From the NCBI GenBank assembly GCA_023078555.1, contig CM041199.1, positions 1,987,101 through 2,051,100 on the forward strand: a stretch of 64,000 nt of DNA, in the 5' to 3' direction. The translations under genes and the position numbers were made by a program. Below the pieces are notes generated by a model. That model did not search any database and had not been told where the DNA came from. It saw nothing but the letters and a program-made list of their open reading frames with translations. Of the stretch, positions 45,301 through 55,186 are shown in pieces. The DNA comes from Ulva prolifera. Its lineage: Eukaryota; Chlorophyta; Ulvophyceae; Ulvales; Ulvaceae. Numbering within the stretch: position 1 is the stretch's first letter; each line of letters opens with the position of its first letter.

Positions 45301-46300
45301 GAAGTAGGTCACGGATATGCGGGAGGGCATGGTAGTCGCGCTTCGACACAGCATTCAATCTGCGGAAGTCTACGCACATACGCAGCTCGTCCGGCTTACG
45401 TGGCTTCGGCACAAATAGCACCGGAGAGAGAAAGTCGGTTGGACCGTCAGCTTTCTTTATAACTTCTTGCTGCAAGAGCAGGGACACTTGCGTTTTAAAC
45501 GCTTCCAATTCTTTGTATGAGAGCCTGTAAGGCCTCTGCTTACACTTGGCACCTTCCTCCGTGGGAATCTGGAGGTAGAACTCCTTGTAATCCTCAGATA
45601 GGCACCCAATGTCATTAGGGTTCCAAGAGATCTGGTCCTTGTGCTTTTCAATCAGAGCTTGTAGCTCTTGAGTCTGCTCGTCTGTGAGCTGGTCGCTCGT
45701 GACTTGAGCTACCTCCGCTATGGCACTGGCGAGTTGTGCTTTCTCGACCGCGGCTCGGCGGATAGACTCTTCTGTGCGCAATTGCCTTTGCCTAAGGTGA
45801 TACTGCGTACGCCTACAGAATGTACGGGGCACGCCTGAGTACTCCGCGCATGAAGCTGCTGCAGATTTGGGCAGTTCCGTGAAATTATTTCCAGGAGGTG
45901 CAGCCTCGATCAGGATGCGGTGCTCCTCCGGAACTGCGCCAGGGTCAAAACCTAGCGCCTGGTCGTGTGAAGGGTCAGGCACACGTAACGAAGATTGTGT
46001 CGCAGTGTCCTCCCCCTCCTCAGGCATGTCACACATCGTGTGCGACCTGCAACACGAGTTGACGTGGGCGAACTCATCACCCACTAAATCACCACCGTCG
46101 ATGACTGGTGTAATAATGAAGGGCAAGCGCGGCTTGCAGAAAGCTTTGCTGCCTAAGGCCATATCCACAAGGGCACAACCCTGAGAGTCTATGGAACAGT
46201 TATATGTCCCCTTCGAAATGCTATCGAAAACACCCGCCAATGCAGCATTTGTGGGGGACGTGTCGAGAGACGTAGAAGCCTCCGGGGTGCTGACGAGCAC
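42350..46300 (-). CDS. pol: Ty3/gypsy pol: RT, RNase H, PHD finger, integrase
   Basis: The open frame of 1316 codons has no clear ATG at its edge (46300 is GTG after CAATACAG), so it may be reached by splicing or a frameshift. Reverse transcriptase spans residues about 257-455 with D346 (TALDLTWG) and YIDD at 407-410. RNase H has D556 (TTDWS), E604 or E606, and D631. A PHD finger at 741-785 has the full C4HC3 ligand set: C741, C744, C756, C759, H764, C767, C782, C785. Integrase has the HHCC zinc site (H918, H923, C953, C956) and the catalytic triad D984, D1065, E1100 with D-E spacing 35. The frame is unbroken, so the enzyme could be active. A PHD finger ahead of integrase is unusual; C-terminal chromodomains are the better-known chromatin readers in this superfamily. 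Confidence 0.95.
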   Translation of the reverse strand: MLVSTPEASTSLDTSPTNAALAGVFDSISKGTYNCSIDSQGCALVDMALGSKAFCKPRLPFIITPVIDGGDLVGDEFAHVNSCCRSHTMCDMPEEGEDTATQSSLRVPDPSHDQALGFDPGAVPEEHRILIEAAPPGNNFTELPKSAAASCAEYSGVPRTFCRRTQYHLRQRQLRTEESIRRAAVEKAQLASAIAEVAQVTSDQLTDEQTQELQALIEKHKDQISWNPNDIGCLSEDYKEFYLQIPTEEGAKCKQRPYRLSYKELEAFKTQVSLLLQQEVIKKADGPTDFLSPVLFVPKPRKPDELRMCVDFRRLNAVSKRDYHALPHIRDLLQSMSGCKYFTALDLTWGFWALPVVEQDQHKTAFTGPDGEVYVWTKAPMGLSNSPAAFQRLMAHVLRDIKGVSVYIDDITLFSKTWQEHLSILARVFERLRKSGLKVKYAKCVWAAAECRVLGSIVSEAGIAPDPDKVAAVNKLPVPRNVADVRSFLGATGYFHEHIQAYADKSAPLRALLKKNVQFIWSEECQRAFEQLKADLVSPACLRMPDPERPFILTTDWSKLAVGAVLSQIQPEDPADPDSAEKEYVIAYSSRSLNQAESHYAPTEGECLALVWATRKFRPYLHGYKFRVRTDHAALKWLSTARFENSKLSRWAMRLQEFDYEVEYLPGDQNVVADHLSRHYSHMEAGSVTAVAGHLAFATEGRVLDIEDEGHDVFDPQSWCMHSLQELWSSGDTQAKNKQPCTICGAAEGYAHMVLCDTCNRPYHLQCMHPRRSVVPDGAWHCHQCDEAYSNIDELRRSEPILFARRGDPHHPDLTDLVRAYVERQERAVVQSLNCHASSGDRDTEAASQHARAAAEAVFHPNMPKALKRKVRKKAATLRLHPTRPEWLLEHTQLRTGDRLWLAVPPVEFRWGLIGAYHDRMGHAGVSQTLAVLHQHYHWQGIKLDVAAYVEQCHACQVKRLELQHVADVQLPRMSKPFCHVHIDLAGPFPLREVKAAPVRGKAGRTKATLSTAQTGQWYVCLMVDYFTKAAEFAPLRDKSADTVARAVHDFWFMRYGIPEWVTTDNGTEFAGAFRHQLERFGIDHVQTSAYHPQSNGAVERLVRTMKTMLAAKVAGAIHDWPALLPQTRMEYMQRRHTVTGYAPNELVMAHRLRLPPPVGARDAHPRMAAVEISAMPEDDYVRARDARAERVAARVYDCILRSQQRNADRQAHLLAIRKPRRGRKLQAGDLAYVLERGLGKKNAVTGPFVVESISENQAFLRTTRQVPGQEVRHFPIHLERVARCTTVTDVLEKLLHAAGMSMRPPPDHAAAQLTS

Positions 46301-47401
46301 CTGTATTTGACTCGGCGTGAATGAAGATGGGTCTTACGATGCAGCGCGGAGACTGTAATCGACTATGGAGTATGACAGGGTCAACAACAAAATGGGTGTC
46401 AGACAATTATGTGTTACGACAGAGTGGAAATAGAATTCCCCAATTCGAACTCTGAAAACAGAAGAACGAATCCCAGCAAGTGCACGGTATAAATACCGTT
46501 TAGAATGCACCCAGGACACCCCTGCTAAGGCTGGCCACGCTAAAGTGCTACACAAAAGTGGAGCACACTGAATGAAATCCCTAATAATCGCGGGATATCT
46601 AATATGATTGGCTGACAATTAATTAAGCTTAAGCTTAAGCACTGGACACCGGACTCGGTGCCAGCGTTATGGTGTGACGAGTATGATTGTGCTCACTGAC
46701 ATATGCATGTAACTTCCGGTGCGATAACAGCGCGTCTCGGAGTATAACGTGCATGTCGGAGTTTAACCCCAAATGTGACTTGATGACAATTTCGTGTAGT
46801 ACTCTAGCGTGGCCACCGCGTAGCGGGTTCGGGGCATAAGTGACTTAGTGCCTCCGAATGGCCTGTGCACAGTTGACCATGTGCATGCTGAGTATGACTG
46901 ATGACGTGTGACTATGAATGTGTCATCATGCATGAACCAAGACCAGTGACGTAGCTAACTATTGATATGCTGTGTCGTCTGATGTGATCTTAAGTTGTGT
47001 TCGTGCGCACGTCTAAATGCACGATGATATCAGTGCTTAATAATGAGATATATGAAGATGTTAGTGAAGAGTGATATGACTGGTGCGCGACGCCCTCGTA
47101 GCCACATGGTGAGCAGTGCGCGACTGAGGCCTATGACGTTAAAAGGCCAAATAATGTATCGCTGTCCGGGTATTCGACAACGCGAAATGACAAATGATTA
47201 TAATCTAATGACTATGTGATGATGCAATATCCGGACCGTTTTATATTATTCGGTCATGTACGTGCTTGGAAGCACCTGGAGGTCGACGTCATGATGCATG
47301 TGCGCATCTACCAGCCTGCGCCGGAGGTGAGATGAACATCTCACAACAGGACGGGTCTTTAAACGAGCGGACCCAGCGCCGTGCAGACACTCTCAACTCA
47401 G
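46301..47401 (-). other. Spacer between Ty3 protease and pol, no ORF
   Basis: About 1.1 kb without a long frame on either strand, AT-richer than the flanking ORFs. It contains TTAATTAAGCTTAAGCTTAAGC near 46620. It could be an intron, a small insertion or a leader. No repeat partner was found in the window. Confidence 0.5.
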
Positions 47402-48950
47402 TCATCGAGATGCATCGGTGACGGCTCCACTGAGTTGCGTGGGCGTGAGGCGTTTGCCGGTAACATTCCATGTCATCCAGGGGGTCTGGAGATGGAGAAT
47501 CTGGCAGAACCCAGCATCAGCGGGGTCGCGGCCCCGAAACAGATTTTGAAGCCCTTTAGGGAAATACAGCCCATATCCTTTCGGCACGCCCAGGCAGATG
47601 GAAGTAACTCCCATTGACTGCGACAAAGGGTATGCCGGCGGATAGGGGGCATTGAATTTCCTGCGGAACCCAAGTCCGAGGACAACATCTGCCGGAGCGA
47701 CGTCGACGAGCGTACAATACACTGGATAGCACGCACAACCAAGGCGCAAGTGAATTAGAACCATATGGTCATGCCGCGTCGCGTCCCCATGGAAACCAGT
47801 GAGGGTGACAGGCTGTTGCATTTTTACACCATGAGGTTTGCCAATGTCACGGTTGTCATTGAATGCAGGGTGACCCTTTTCCCAATCCGCTTTGTGCTTC
47901 TGCCAGGCAGATTTGGTGATGGTATTGAGTTCTGCGCCCTCATCAAAAGCGACTTTCAACCCCTGAGGGTGATTTGGCGCGCCGGCGCGGGGAACGTGAG
48001 ATGTCAAGAACCCCGTGCACTTCCGCATTCCAGCGAACGGAACTTTAAAGTTGGTAGTCTTGCCCGGCACTTTTGTCCATTCTGCGCTGGAACAGAGTAT
48101 CTTGGACCACCGAGCGCTGACACCGCTAGGGTCTGCACACGTGGAAATGGCAGTAGCCAACACTTTCATCGTGTCCGGAGTGGCGCCGGCATGGGCAGTC
48201 ACGACTCGACGGAGTGCGGCAGCCAGGACAGCATCAACGCGTTTGCGTGGGCCGTCGAGCGCATGAGCATCGTCCGCTTCACGCAGCGTCTCGGCAAGTT
48301 GCACAAGGAGCGTCACAAGTCGGTCATGCACCGCGAGCGCAGCCAGCTCTGCCAGAGAAAGGGTGACCGTGGACTGCAGAATTGCTCGGTACACACGCGT
48401 GGGCACTTTACGATCTGCCATTTCGCGACGGAACTCATCGAGGTGCGCTCGACGCGCGGCGACTGTGTCGGAGTCTTGCTCATCACACACATCCCCGCGG
48501 TCCGCTTGCAAATTGGGCCGGCGTGCCGACGGCTTCCGCGCTAAGCGGGCTGGGTGCACTTCTTTGGCACCCACGGGAGGGGCAATGACCCCATCCTGAG
48601 AATTCTGAGCAAGAGCATCAGTAGTGCCGCTGTGCGAGTTGCTGGCGCTAGCAGGGGAGGGCGTCTTTGTGCGCTTGTTACGTCTGCCTTTGCGCCCCCC
48701 CGCCGTAGCTGCGCGGTCATCCGCGCCAGAAGGGGCAGCGGACTCCACCTTATTCGCAACAACCGGGAGTGCCGAAGGCGCGTCCTGGACAGGCGTGGGA
48801 GCCGTGGCGTCCAGACTCTTCAACGGCACTTCTACTGGGGGCTGCGCTGATATGGTACGAGGTTGCTCCTCAGGATCATATGAGCGTTCGCGGGCAGTAG
48901 GACTGAACTCAACTGTGCTGCGGGAGCGCGTGGCAGCAGCGACCGAAGCA
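47402..48950 (-). CDS. Ty3 gag-protease, distal part
   Basis: This frame continues the gag ORF that the copia element splits; the frame is open up to the insertion at 48950. Residues, numbered from 48829: a basic patch (GGRKGRRNKRTKT, 44-56), helical segments, then a retropepsin-like domain. The presumed active site is F-D-E-G-A at 295-299 (47933-47947), where most families have D-S/T-G-A, and the flap-distal signature is ADVVLGLGF near 390. The carboxylate at the second position is odd; the fold assignment rests on these two motifs. The stop is at 47402, 1.1 kb before pol. Confidence 0.7.
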
Positions 48951-48955
48951 TGGCC

Positions 48956-49311
48956 TGTCAGAAAAGCTATATATTGTGCAGGTCAGGACGCGCAGTCCTT
49001 GTTCAGGTCAGGTCAGGACAGCCAGCATCTCATACCTGCTGCGCACAGAGGTAGAACCGAGAGATGCTTGAAGGAGAGTGCTAGTACCGTAAGACAGTAA
49101 AGAGAATGGTTACAGATCTCAGTGTGCACATGCTTATATGCACACTGAACACTCAACACTCAAGGTTACGGCGGGAAACCCTCGCACGATCTCTCTCACT
49201 ACATCGAGACGATCCTAGCTGGCGGCTTACCCCTACGCTGGATCCGCGGATCGTCCGTGCATGGGTGCACCTGTCACCACACTGCTGCCCGCAGGCTCAT
49301 GCATTGTGACA
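48956..49311 (-). repeat. Copia 3' LTR (356 bp)
   Basis: On the element strand it begins TGTCACAATG and ends TTCTGACA. I see no difference from the partner at 55187-55542. It is preceded by the polypurine tract ATGGGGGAG (minus strand, just above 49311). Confidence 0.95.
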
Positions 49312-49328
49312 CTCCCCCATAAACCCTG

Positions 49329-51704
49329 CTACGTCTCCACTAGCTGGAGTTTATTACGAACTTCTTGTAAAGCAGGTCCGGGCAGCACTTTAGTAAACAC
49401 ACCTGCTAACTGATCGACAGTGCCAACCCATGCTACCTTAAGTTCATCCATCTGGACATATTCCCGCACTCGCAAGTGCCGCACACGAATGTGTTTGGAT
49501 CTGTCAGAGGACACAGCATTCACTGCCAAGATATTGGCACTTTTATTATCACCCCACAGAGTTGGTTTATACGGGACGAGCTTTAGGTCGAGAAGCAACT
49601 GCTTCACCCACATCAACTCGTTGGCTGTTGCACTCATCGCAATGAGCTCAGCCTCTGTTGTATCCCCAGCCACTATACTCTGTTTCTTCGAGCGCCAGAG
49701 AACACAGTTCCCATACACTCGAAGAACCATACCAGACACACTCTTCAAATCAGCAGAGTTCGCAAAATCTGCATCAGAGAATGCCTCTAACAGGCACCCA
49801 TGCCCCACAGAGCCTACAAATTGTATTCCTAAATTCTTTGTGGACTGCAGGTATCTCAGAACGTGTTGCACAGCCAACCAATGTTCCTTCAGACTACTGG
49901 ACATGTGCCGGGCCAGGGCATGTGCCACGTAGCTGAGGTCAGGTCGTGTCACTCCTGCAATGTACTGGATGCTTCCTACAGCACTCATGAACCTGGAATG
50001 CTCAGCAGCACTGGCTTTCTCCAGGTCCGGGTGCTCTTTCACACTCCTCAGTTGTTGCCGCGGCACTAACGGAGTGGGAGACTTTCGACAATCAGACATA
50101 CTGTACTTTTCAAGCAGGCTATGGATTTTGTTTCGCTGTGTCATGGTGATTGTCCTGGCCTTACGATCACGCATGATCTCAGTGCCAAGTGCCCAGGCTA
50201 GTTCACCCAGGTCTCTGCCTTCGAATTTTGTGAGAATTATGTCGACAAGTTCTTGCAGCCCCGCAGTGCCGCTGAATATGAACAAGTCGTCGACCCACAG
50301 GAAAATAAAACAAAGACCAGATGTTCTAACATACAGTCCGGGATCACTTTGTGCGCACACAAATCCCATCTCTGCTAAGACCTTTACTAAAGCTTTATGC
50401 CACTCGCGAGCAGCTTGCTTCAGGCCATACAAGGTTTTATGCAATCTCCATACACGTGCTGTCCCGTCAGTGAAGTACGGGGGCTGTTCAACGAACACTT
50501 CCTCCTCCAGCTCACCATTCAGAAAAGCACACTGTATATCTATGTGTCTAATTTCTAAATCTGCCTGAGCAGCAACTGACAGCAACACACGAAGTGTCGC
50601 ATAGCTCCCAACAGGTGACCAAGTCTCAAAAAAGTCTACACCCTCTACCTGAGAAAAACCCCGCGCCACATAGCGTGCCTTGTAGCGCTGAATCTCCCCC
50701 GCAGGCCCACGCTTGATCTTGAGCACCCATTTGCCCGAGATAGCCCGTTTGCCCGCAGGCAGATAGCACAACCCGAAGGTTCCGTGCTCACCCAGTGCAT
50801 CTACCTCCTCCTGCATGGCACGCAGCCATGCATCCCTGTCCGGACCCGCAAGCCCTTCCTTCATAGAAGGCATATCAGGGTCGGAGGAGGCCTTCTGCTT
50901 CCTGGCGGCAGCTGCTCGGCGCGACCCACGACGCTGAACACTCTGCTGCTCACCAGACTCCACATGCTGAGGCTTCAGGCCTGCACAGGACACTCCACAG
51001 TCAGCCGCGGCTGATGTGTCCTGATCACAAGCTGAAACATCAATAGCAGCTACAACCGTCTCACTACTAGCAACGTCAGAGCCCGCAGGCTCATGCATTT
51101 GTACAGCTGCTACATCCGCAGCCAATGGAACAAGGCGTCTGCGTACAAGAGGATTGATTTTTATGCGAGGCAAGGCGGCTGGAATGGCCCTCACCTCGTC
51201 AGGCAAATCAACCCCAAATGCGGCTGAGGGGTCCGGATCCTCTCCCCCTAATTCGGACCCGGTCTCCACCTCATCTGGCTCATCCTCCCAGAAGGGCCTC
51301 GGCGCCTCAGCTCCTCGCAAGGGCTGAGCAACTGCCCCCGCGCCAGATGCTGAGGCCGCTGCCGAATTACTCCCGGAACGGACCCGCTGAGCCTCCAGAT
51401 TCTGATGAGCCGCAGCTCGTTCATCATCTGAGACGGTGTAGTCCATGCGCTGCTCGTCATCGTCATCATAGATGCCGGGACCGTCGTCATCCTCATCCAT
51501 GTCATCGTCAGACGCACTGACAGACAGTTGAACAGGGAACGCAGCTTCTACACCAGGGTCGTGCAGTGCAGCGTTGCGCGTGACAACATACTGCGCAGTA
51601 CGTGAGGGCACAGCGACCGGGTGATGCACTTCACCACGCAAACGAGAGGAAGAAGGGACGTCAGGGTGGGCAACAGCTCTGGATGTCGCACGCGTGCGAT
51701 GCAA
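49329..51704 (-). CDS. pol: Copia reverse transcriptase-RNase H ORF
   Basis: The open frame is 791 codons. Residues 60-100 are very acidic (DDDMDEDDDG). RT begins near residue 290 (WLRAMQEEVDAL, KARYVARGFSQVEGVDFFET) with catalytic D389 (HIDIQCAFLNGE) and the VDD box at 471-473 (FLWVDDLFIF). RNase H follows (FSDADFA, TTEAELIAMSATANE, HIRVRHLRVRE). The edge codon is TTG, and the frame lies one base back from the upstream ORF, overlapping its stop region, so expression by -1 frameshifting is likely. No internal stops were seen. Confidence 0.93.
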   Translation of the reverse strand: MHRTRATSRAVAHPDVPSSSRLRGEVHHPVAVPSRTAQYVVTRNAALHDPGVEAAFPVQLSVSASDDDMDEDDDGPGIYDDDDEQRMDYTVSDDERAAAHQNLEAQRVRSGSNSAAASASGAGAVAQPLRGAEAPRPFWEDEPDEVETGSELGGEDPDPSAAFGVDLPDEVRAIPAALPRIKINPLVRRRLVPLAADVAAVQMHEPAGSDVASSETVVAAIDVSACDQDTSAAADCGVSCAGLKPQHVESGEQQSVQRRGSRRAAAARKQKASSDPDMPSMKEGLAGPDRDAWLRAMQEEVDALGEHGTFGLCYLPAGKRAISGKWVLKIKRGPAGEIQRYKARYVARGFSQVEGVDFFETWSPVGSYATLRVLLSVAAQADLEIRHIDIQCAFLNGELEEEVFVEQPPYFTDGTARVWRLHKTLYGLKQAAREWHKALVKVLAEMGFVCAQSDPGLYVRTSGLCFIFLWVDDLFIFSGTAGLQELVDIILTKFEGRDLGELAWALGTEIMRDRKARTITMTQRNKIHSLLEKYSMSDCRKSPTPLVPRQQLRSVKEHPDLEKASAAEHSRFMSAVGSIQYIAGVTRPDLSYVAHALARHMSSSLKEHWLAVQHVLRYLQSTKNLGIQFVGSVGHGCLLEAFSDADFANSADLKSVSGMVLRVYGNCVLWRSKKQSIVAGDTTEAELIAMSATANELMWVKQLLLDLKLVPYKPTLWGDNKSANILAVNAVSSDRSKHIRVRHLRVREYVQMDELKVAWVGTVDQLAGVFTKVLPGPALQEVRNKLQLVET

Positions 51705-51715
51705 AGCTGTTCTGG

Positions 51716-54700
51716 CTATTTCCGGTGTGACCCGAGCAGGGTCACGCCGGATAATCTCCGCAGAAGAGCAGCTCCAAATCGCGGAGAATACACAGCCTCA
51801 CTAGGCTCAGGGTTATCCTGCCGGAAAGTCATTTCCATGACAGGAACCCTACCATGACCAGGGGGGGTGTGAAGCTGGTCACGCAGACAGCGCAACACTC
51901 CCCCGTCATAGGTGTGTTCTGCCGCGAATGGAGGTACATCGGCGTCAGTAACACGCTCACCCTCATCGTCACCCTCGAAGACAACCGTATAGGAGTTCGC
52001 AAACTCCTCAGGCTCTCTCTTGTCCACAACGGCGGACGCATCGTACTTTCGTACGTGGCGGATCATCTGATCCGCAGTGCACACAACCTGGCGCACAACA
52101 AAAACCCTACCCCCAGGAACATCCTGGGCGTACACACGCTGCATGCTGGGGCCCAGCCCAGCCCCGACCCAGTATGCAAGGACCCCCCTTTGGGACAACT
52201 TCCGCAGCTTGTCATCCCTCGGGTATGCATACACCTCAACCCCCCACGGACGCTGCTGCCGCAGCAGATCTTGGAACACCTCAACGGAGGTGTCTCTGAA
52301 AAAGGACATGTAAGGAATGATATCCTTATCACAAGACCGAACCAAAAACTCATCTAACTCTGTCGTCGCAAGCAACTTGTACTTGCGTTTTTCCTCTTCC
52401 CTCAACCTATCGCGTTCGGCCTTTTTCATGCGCTTACCCTTCCCCAAACTCCGCTCAGCTTCGTCAACATCCGCAGACGCGTTGACAGCATGCTGGCCTT
52501 TCTGAGATTTGAGGATACTCGCCAATTTGTCATGGTACAGTGCCGAGGACGGCGTGAGATTGTGACCATGTACAACACTGGCGAGGCATTCTATCCACAG
52601 GAACAGAGGCAGGCCGCTCGCGAGCAGCACAGCACGGAGTGACTCAAAGGCAACTCCGATCCTCCGCTCAATCATGCCATTACAGCGATGAGCGGCTGTG
52701 GGGGTCAAGCGGTGAGTGATGCCACGACGCTGGAGGTAGAGTCTTAAGGCCTCGACCATGAACTCTCCCCCTTTGTCGGTGTGTAGGATGCGCACACCCG
52801 GTTCACCTGGCTTCACCACATTCACCCGAATGCGTTCGATAATATAAGAGATCATGGCCGCAGCCTCACTCTTTTTGCGCAGACCGACTACGAAAGTATA
52901 ACGGGTAAAGGCACACATCGCAAACAAAACATACTTCACACCACCAATTCCTATAGGAGAGACAGGACCAGCTAAATCGGCATGCAGTTGCTCACCAGGA
53001 AACTTGGCCTGGCCCATGAGCTCACGATCATTGGCAGAAAATTTGCCCGCAGGCACTTTGCCAATTCTGCAGCCATGACAACGATTCCCTAATGGCTCGG
53101 AATCAACTTTCAAATTTAAATCACCATAAAACTCAGCGTTGGCTTGCATACGCTTGAGGACCCATGTGGACTGGTGAAAGGACAAGTGTGCGAGAAAAGC
53201 AGGCTCCAGCAAGTACGCATCATGCGGGACCTCAGCTCCCCCAGCATTGGGTCGCTTCAGGTCAACGGCCGCGACCGCCGCATGATGCCACTGCTGTTGG
53301 TCCTCAATGACTGAGGTTGGGCTGCTCTGGTTGGACCAGACTACCCCCCTATTGACCGGCGCGCCGACGAGAATAGGTTTGGTCTCTACTGCCATTTTAA
53401 AAGCAAAGACAGGGTGACCATCTACATCAAGTTCCTGATACTTGACATCATCCTCTACGTCGGTGGCCATATCACCCAGACCAGGAACATACAAGACATT
53501 TCTACGCGTGTCTAGGAACATCTGCTCATGCCTAAGACCCATCGTACTGAGCAGGTTGTACGGACATTCAGGCGCGTAATAAACACCAGGGATTTCCACA
53601 TCTAACGGATGCTTGTTCCCACACTTATCTACATAAGTACCCAGGTTCACCAGAATGGTTCCCCTACCCATGATAGAAAGCTGCCCTGGTCCCGCGAGAT
53701 TGGCAACTTTCTGGCACGGGCCGTACTCAGTAAACATTTCACGATTGCCTACTATATGCATGTCCGACCCACTATCTACAATGATGTTCCACGGCAGAGA
53801 CGCGTCTGGCTGGGGATACTTTTCAGGCATTTCAACAGTGCAAACATCTTTGGCCGCAGCCTGTTTGCGTTGGGGGCAGTTCGCACGAAGATGTCCCTTC
53901 TTCTTGCAGAAGAAGCAGGTCCTGGTCTCCTCGCGAGGAGCCTGGCCAGCCGCGACAGCGGCGACCGCAGGACCATCACCACGGGCCTGCTTGCGCCAGC
54001 CTGGTTTGCCCGCGGGCGCCCCAGACCTCGCCTGCAGCTGCCGCTGTTGTTTGAGCAAATCGGCGTGCTCAGTTAAACGTGATATAATTACATGGGGGGA
54101 GGAGTGGAGTACTTCGCCGCGCACAGCGTTGAACTCCTCCCCCACTTCTAAAAGTTTCAGTCTAAGCCATCGCTGGCCCACATCGGCACCTAGTGCCTCC
54201 AGTTGAGTGTAAACACTCATCACTTCACCACAATACGTCGCAACGTCTTTGTTGTGTTGTGATAACGAATTGAACCGACTCCACAACCTGTGGATTTCGG
54301 CTTCGGTGCTAGGTCTGTACTTGGCAGTCAAGTAAGACCATGCTTCACACAGGTGTGACATGCGATAGACAGTCGTCCTATCCGCGTCAGGCAAAGACAT
54401 TAGGACCTGTGTCCTCGCCCTAGCATGAACACGCTGTTCGTCCGCAGACGGAGCGTGCTGCAACAAATGGTCTAACTCAAATTGGCCTAACCACAAAAAG
54501 ACTTTCTGCTCGTACGCAACGAAGCTTTCAGTCTTATAATTCCACTCAGGCAACTTTCCTTTTGTCAGATCAGGTTCGCTACGTCCTCGAGATGCGCGCA
54601 GCGCCTCAGTCAACGTCGCGAGTGATATGAGGGACTCAGTGTGATCAGATTCGTTCACAACATGAGAGGAATGAGGCACCTGCTGGCTACTCTGCCCAGT

Positions 54701-54877
54701 ATTGGAAGATGGTCGTGGCCGGACAATTCGTCCGCCACGGAGTAACATGCCCGCGGGCTGTTCTCCGTCAGGGAGCTGCTGGTCAGCGTCCCTGGCGACG
54801 AGAGGCTGCTGGTCAGCATCGTCACGCCTCTCCTCGCGAGGAGAGTTGGCGTTAGAATTAGCGTTGGAGAGAGACAT
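51716..54877 (-). CDS. gag-int: Copia gag-protease-integrase ORF
   Basis: It starts at ATG 54877 and runs 1053 codons. Gag has a CCHC knuckle (C321, C324, H329, C334: CFFCKKKGHLRANC). The aspartic protease has the standard D368-S-G site (IIVDSGSDMHIVG). Integrase has an HHCC zinc region (HLSFH, CHGC) and the core (HADLAGPVSPIG, LHTDKGGEF, HRCNGMIERRIG). This is the standard copia order gag-PR-IN before RT. The frame ends HRK-stop at 51716 and the RT frame overlaps it. Confidence 0.95.
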   Translation of the reverse strand: MSLSNANSNANSPREERRDDADQQPLVARDADQQLPDGEQPAGMLLRGGRIVRPRPSSNTGQSSQQVPHSSHVVNESDHTESLISLATLTEALRASRGRSEPDLTKGKLPEWNYKTESFVAYEQKVFLWLGQFELDHLLQHAPSADEQRVHARARTQVLMSLPDADRTTVYRMSHLCEAWSYLTAKYRPSTEAEIHRLWSRFNSLSQHNKDVATYCGEVMSVYTQLEALGADVGQRWLRLKLLEVGEEFNAVRGEVLHSSPHVIISRLTEHADLLKQQRQLQARSGAPAGKPGWRKQARGDGPAVAAVAAGQAPREETRTCFFCKKKGHLRANCPQRKQAAAKDVCTVEMPEKYPQPDASLPWNIIVDSGSDMHIVGNREMFTEYGPCQKVANLAGPGQLSIMGRGTILVNLGTYVDKCGNKHPLDVEIPGVYYAPECPYNLLSTMGLRHEQMFLDTRRNVLYVPGLGDMATDVEDDVKYQELDVDGHPVFAFKMAVETKPILVGAPVNRGVVWSNQSSPTSVIEDQQQWHHAAVAAVDLKRPNAGGAEVPHDAYLLEPAFLAHLSFHQSTWVLKRMQANAEFYGDLNLKVDSEPLGNRCHGCRIGKVPAGKFSANDRELMGQAKFPGEQLHADLAGPVSPIGIGGVKYVLFAMCAFTRYTFVVGLRKKSEAAAMISYIIERIRVNVVKPGEPGVRILHTDKGGEFMVEALRLYLQRRGITHRLTPTAAHRCNGMIERRIGVAFESLRAVLLASGLPLFLWIECLASVVHGHNLTPSSALYHDKLASILKSQKGQHAVNASADVDEAERSLGKGKRMKKAERDRLREEEKRKYKLLATTELDEFLVRSCDKDIIPYMSFFRDTSVEVFQDLLRQQRPWGVEVYAYPRDDKLRKLSQRGVLAYWVGAGLGPSMQRVYAQDVPGGRVFVVRQVVCTADQMIRHVRKYDASAVVDKREPEEFANSYTVVFEGDDEGERVTDADVPPFAAEHTYDGGVLRCLRDQLHTPPGHGRVPVMEMTFRQDNPEPSEAVYSPRFGAALLRRLSGVTLLGSHRK

Positions 54878-55186
54878 CCTGCATTAGGACAGACGGTTGT
54901 TTCGTCGCGCGCAGCAACTAACCGATGGGATTGGCTCGCAAGCCGACAGGTTGAGAGAAACAAGCGAACGCGTTCGCTTTTCTCAGCGCTGATCATTTGA
55001 ACAAGCTTCTCGAATTGTGTCTAACAACAATATACCACGAGAGAGCTAAATGATGCCTGCGCTTTTGACCGCAGTCTGAGCGCCGGCAGAACAGTGGAAT
55101 GCCCGCCGTGTCTGCGCACAGACATTGGCCGACGGCTTCCTGAACAAGACCATAAACAGACATAACGCTAACATTCACCGATACCA

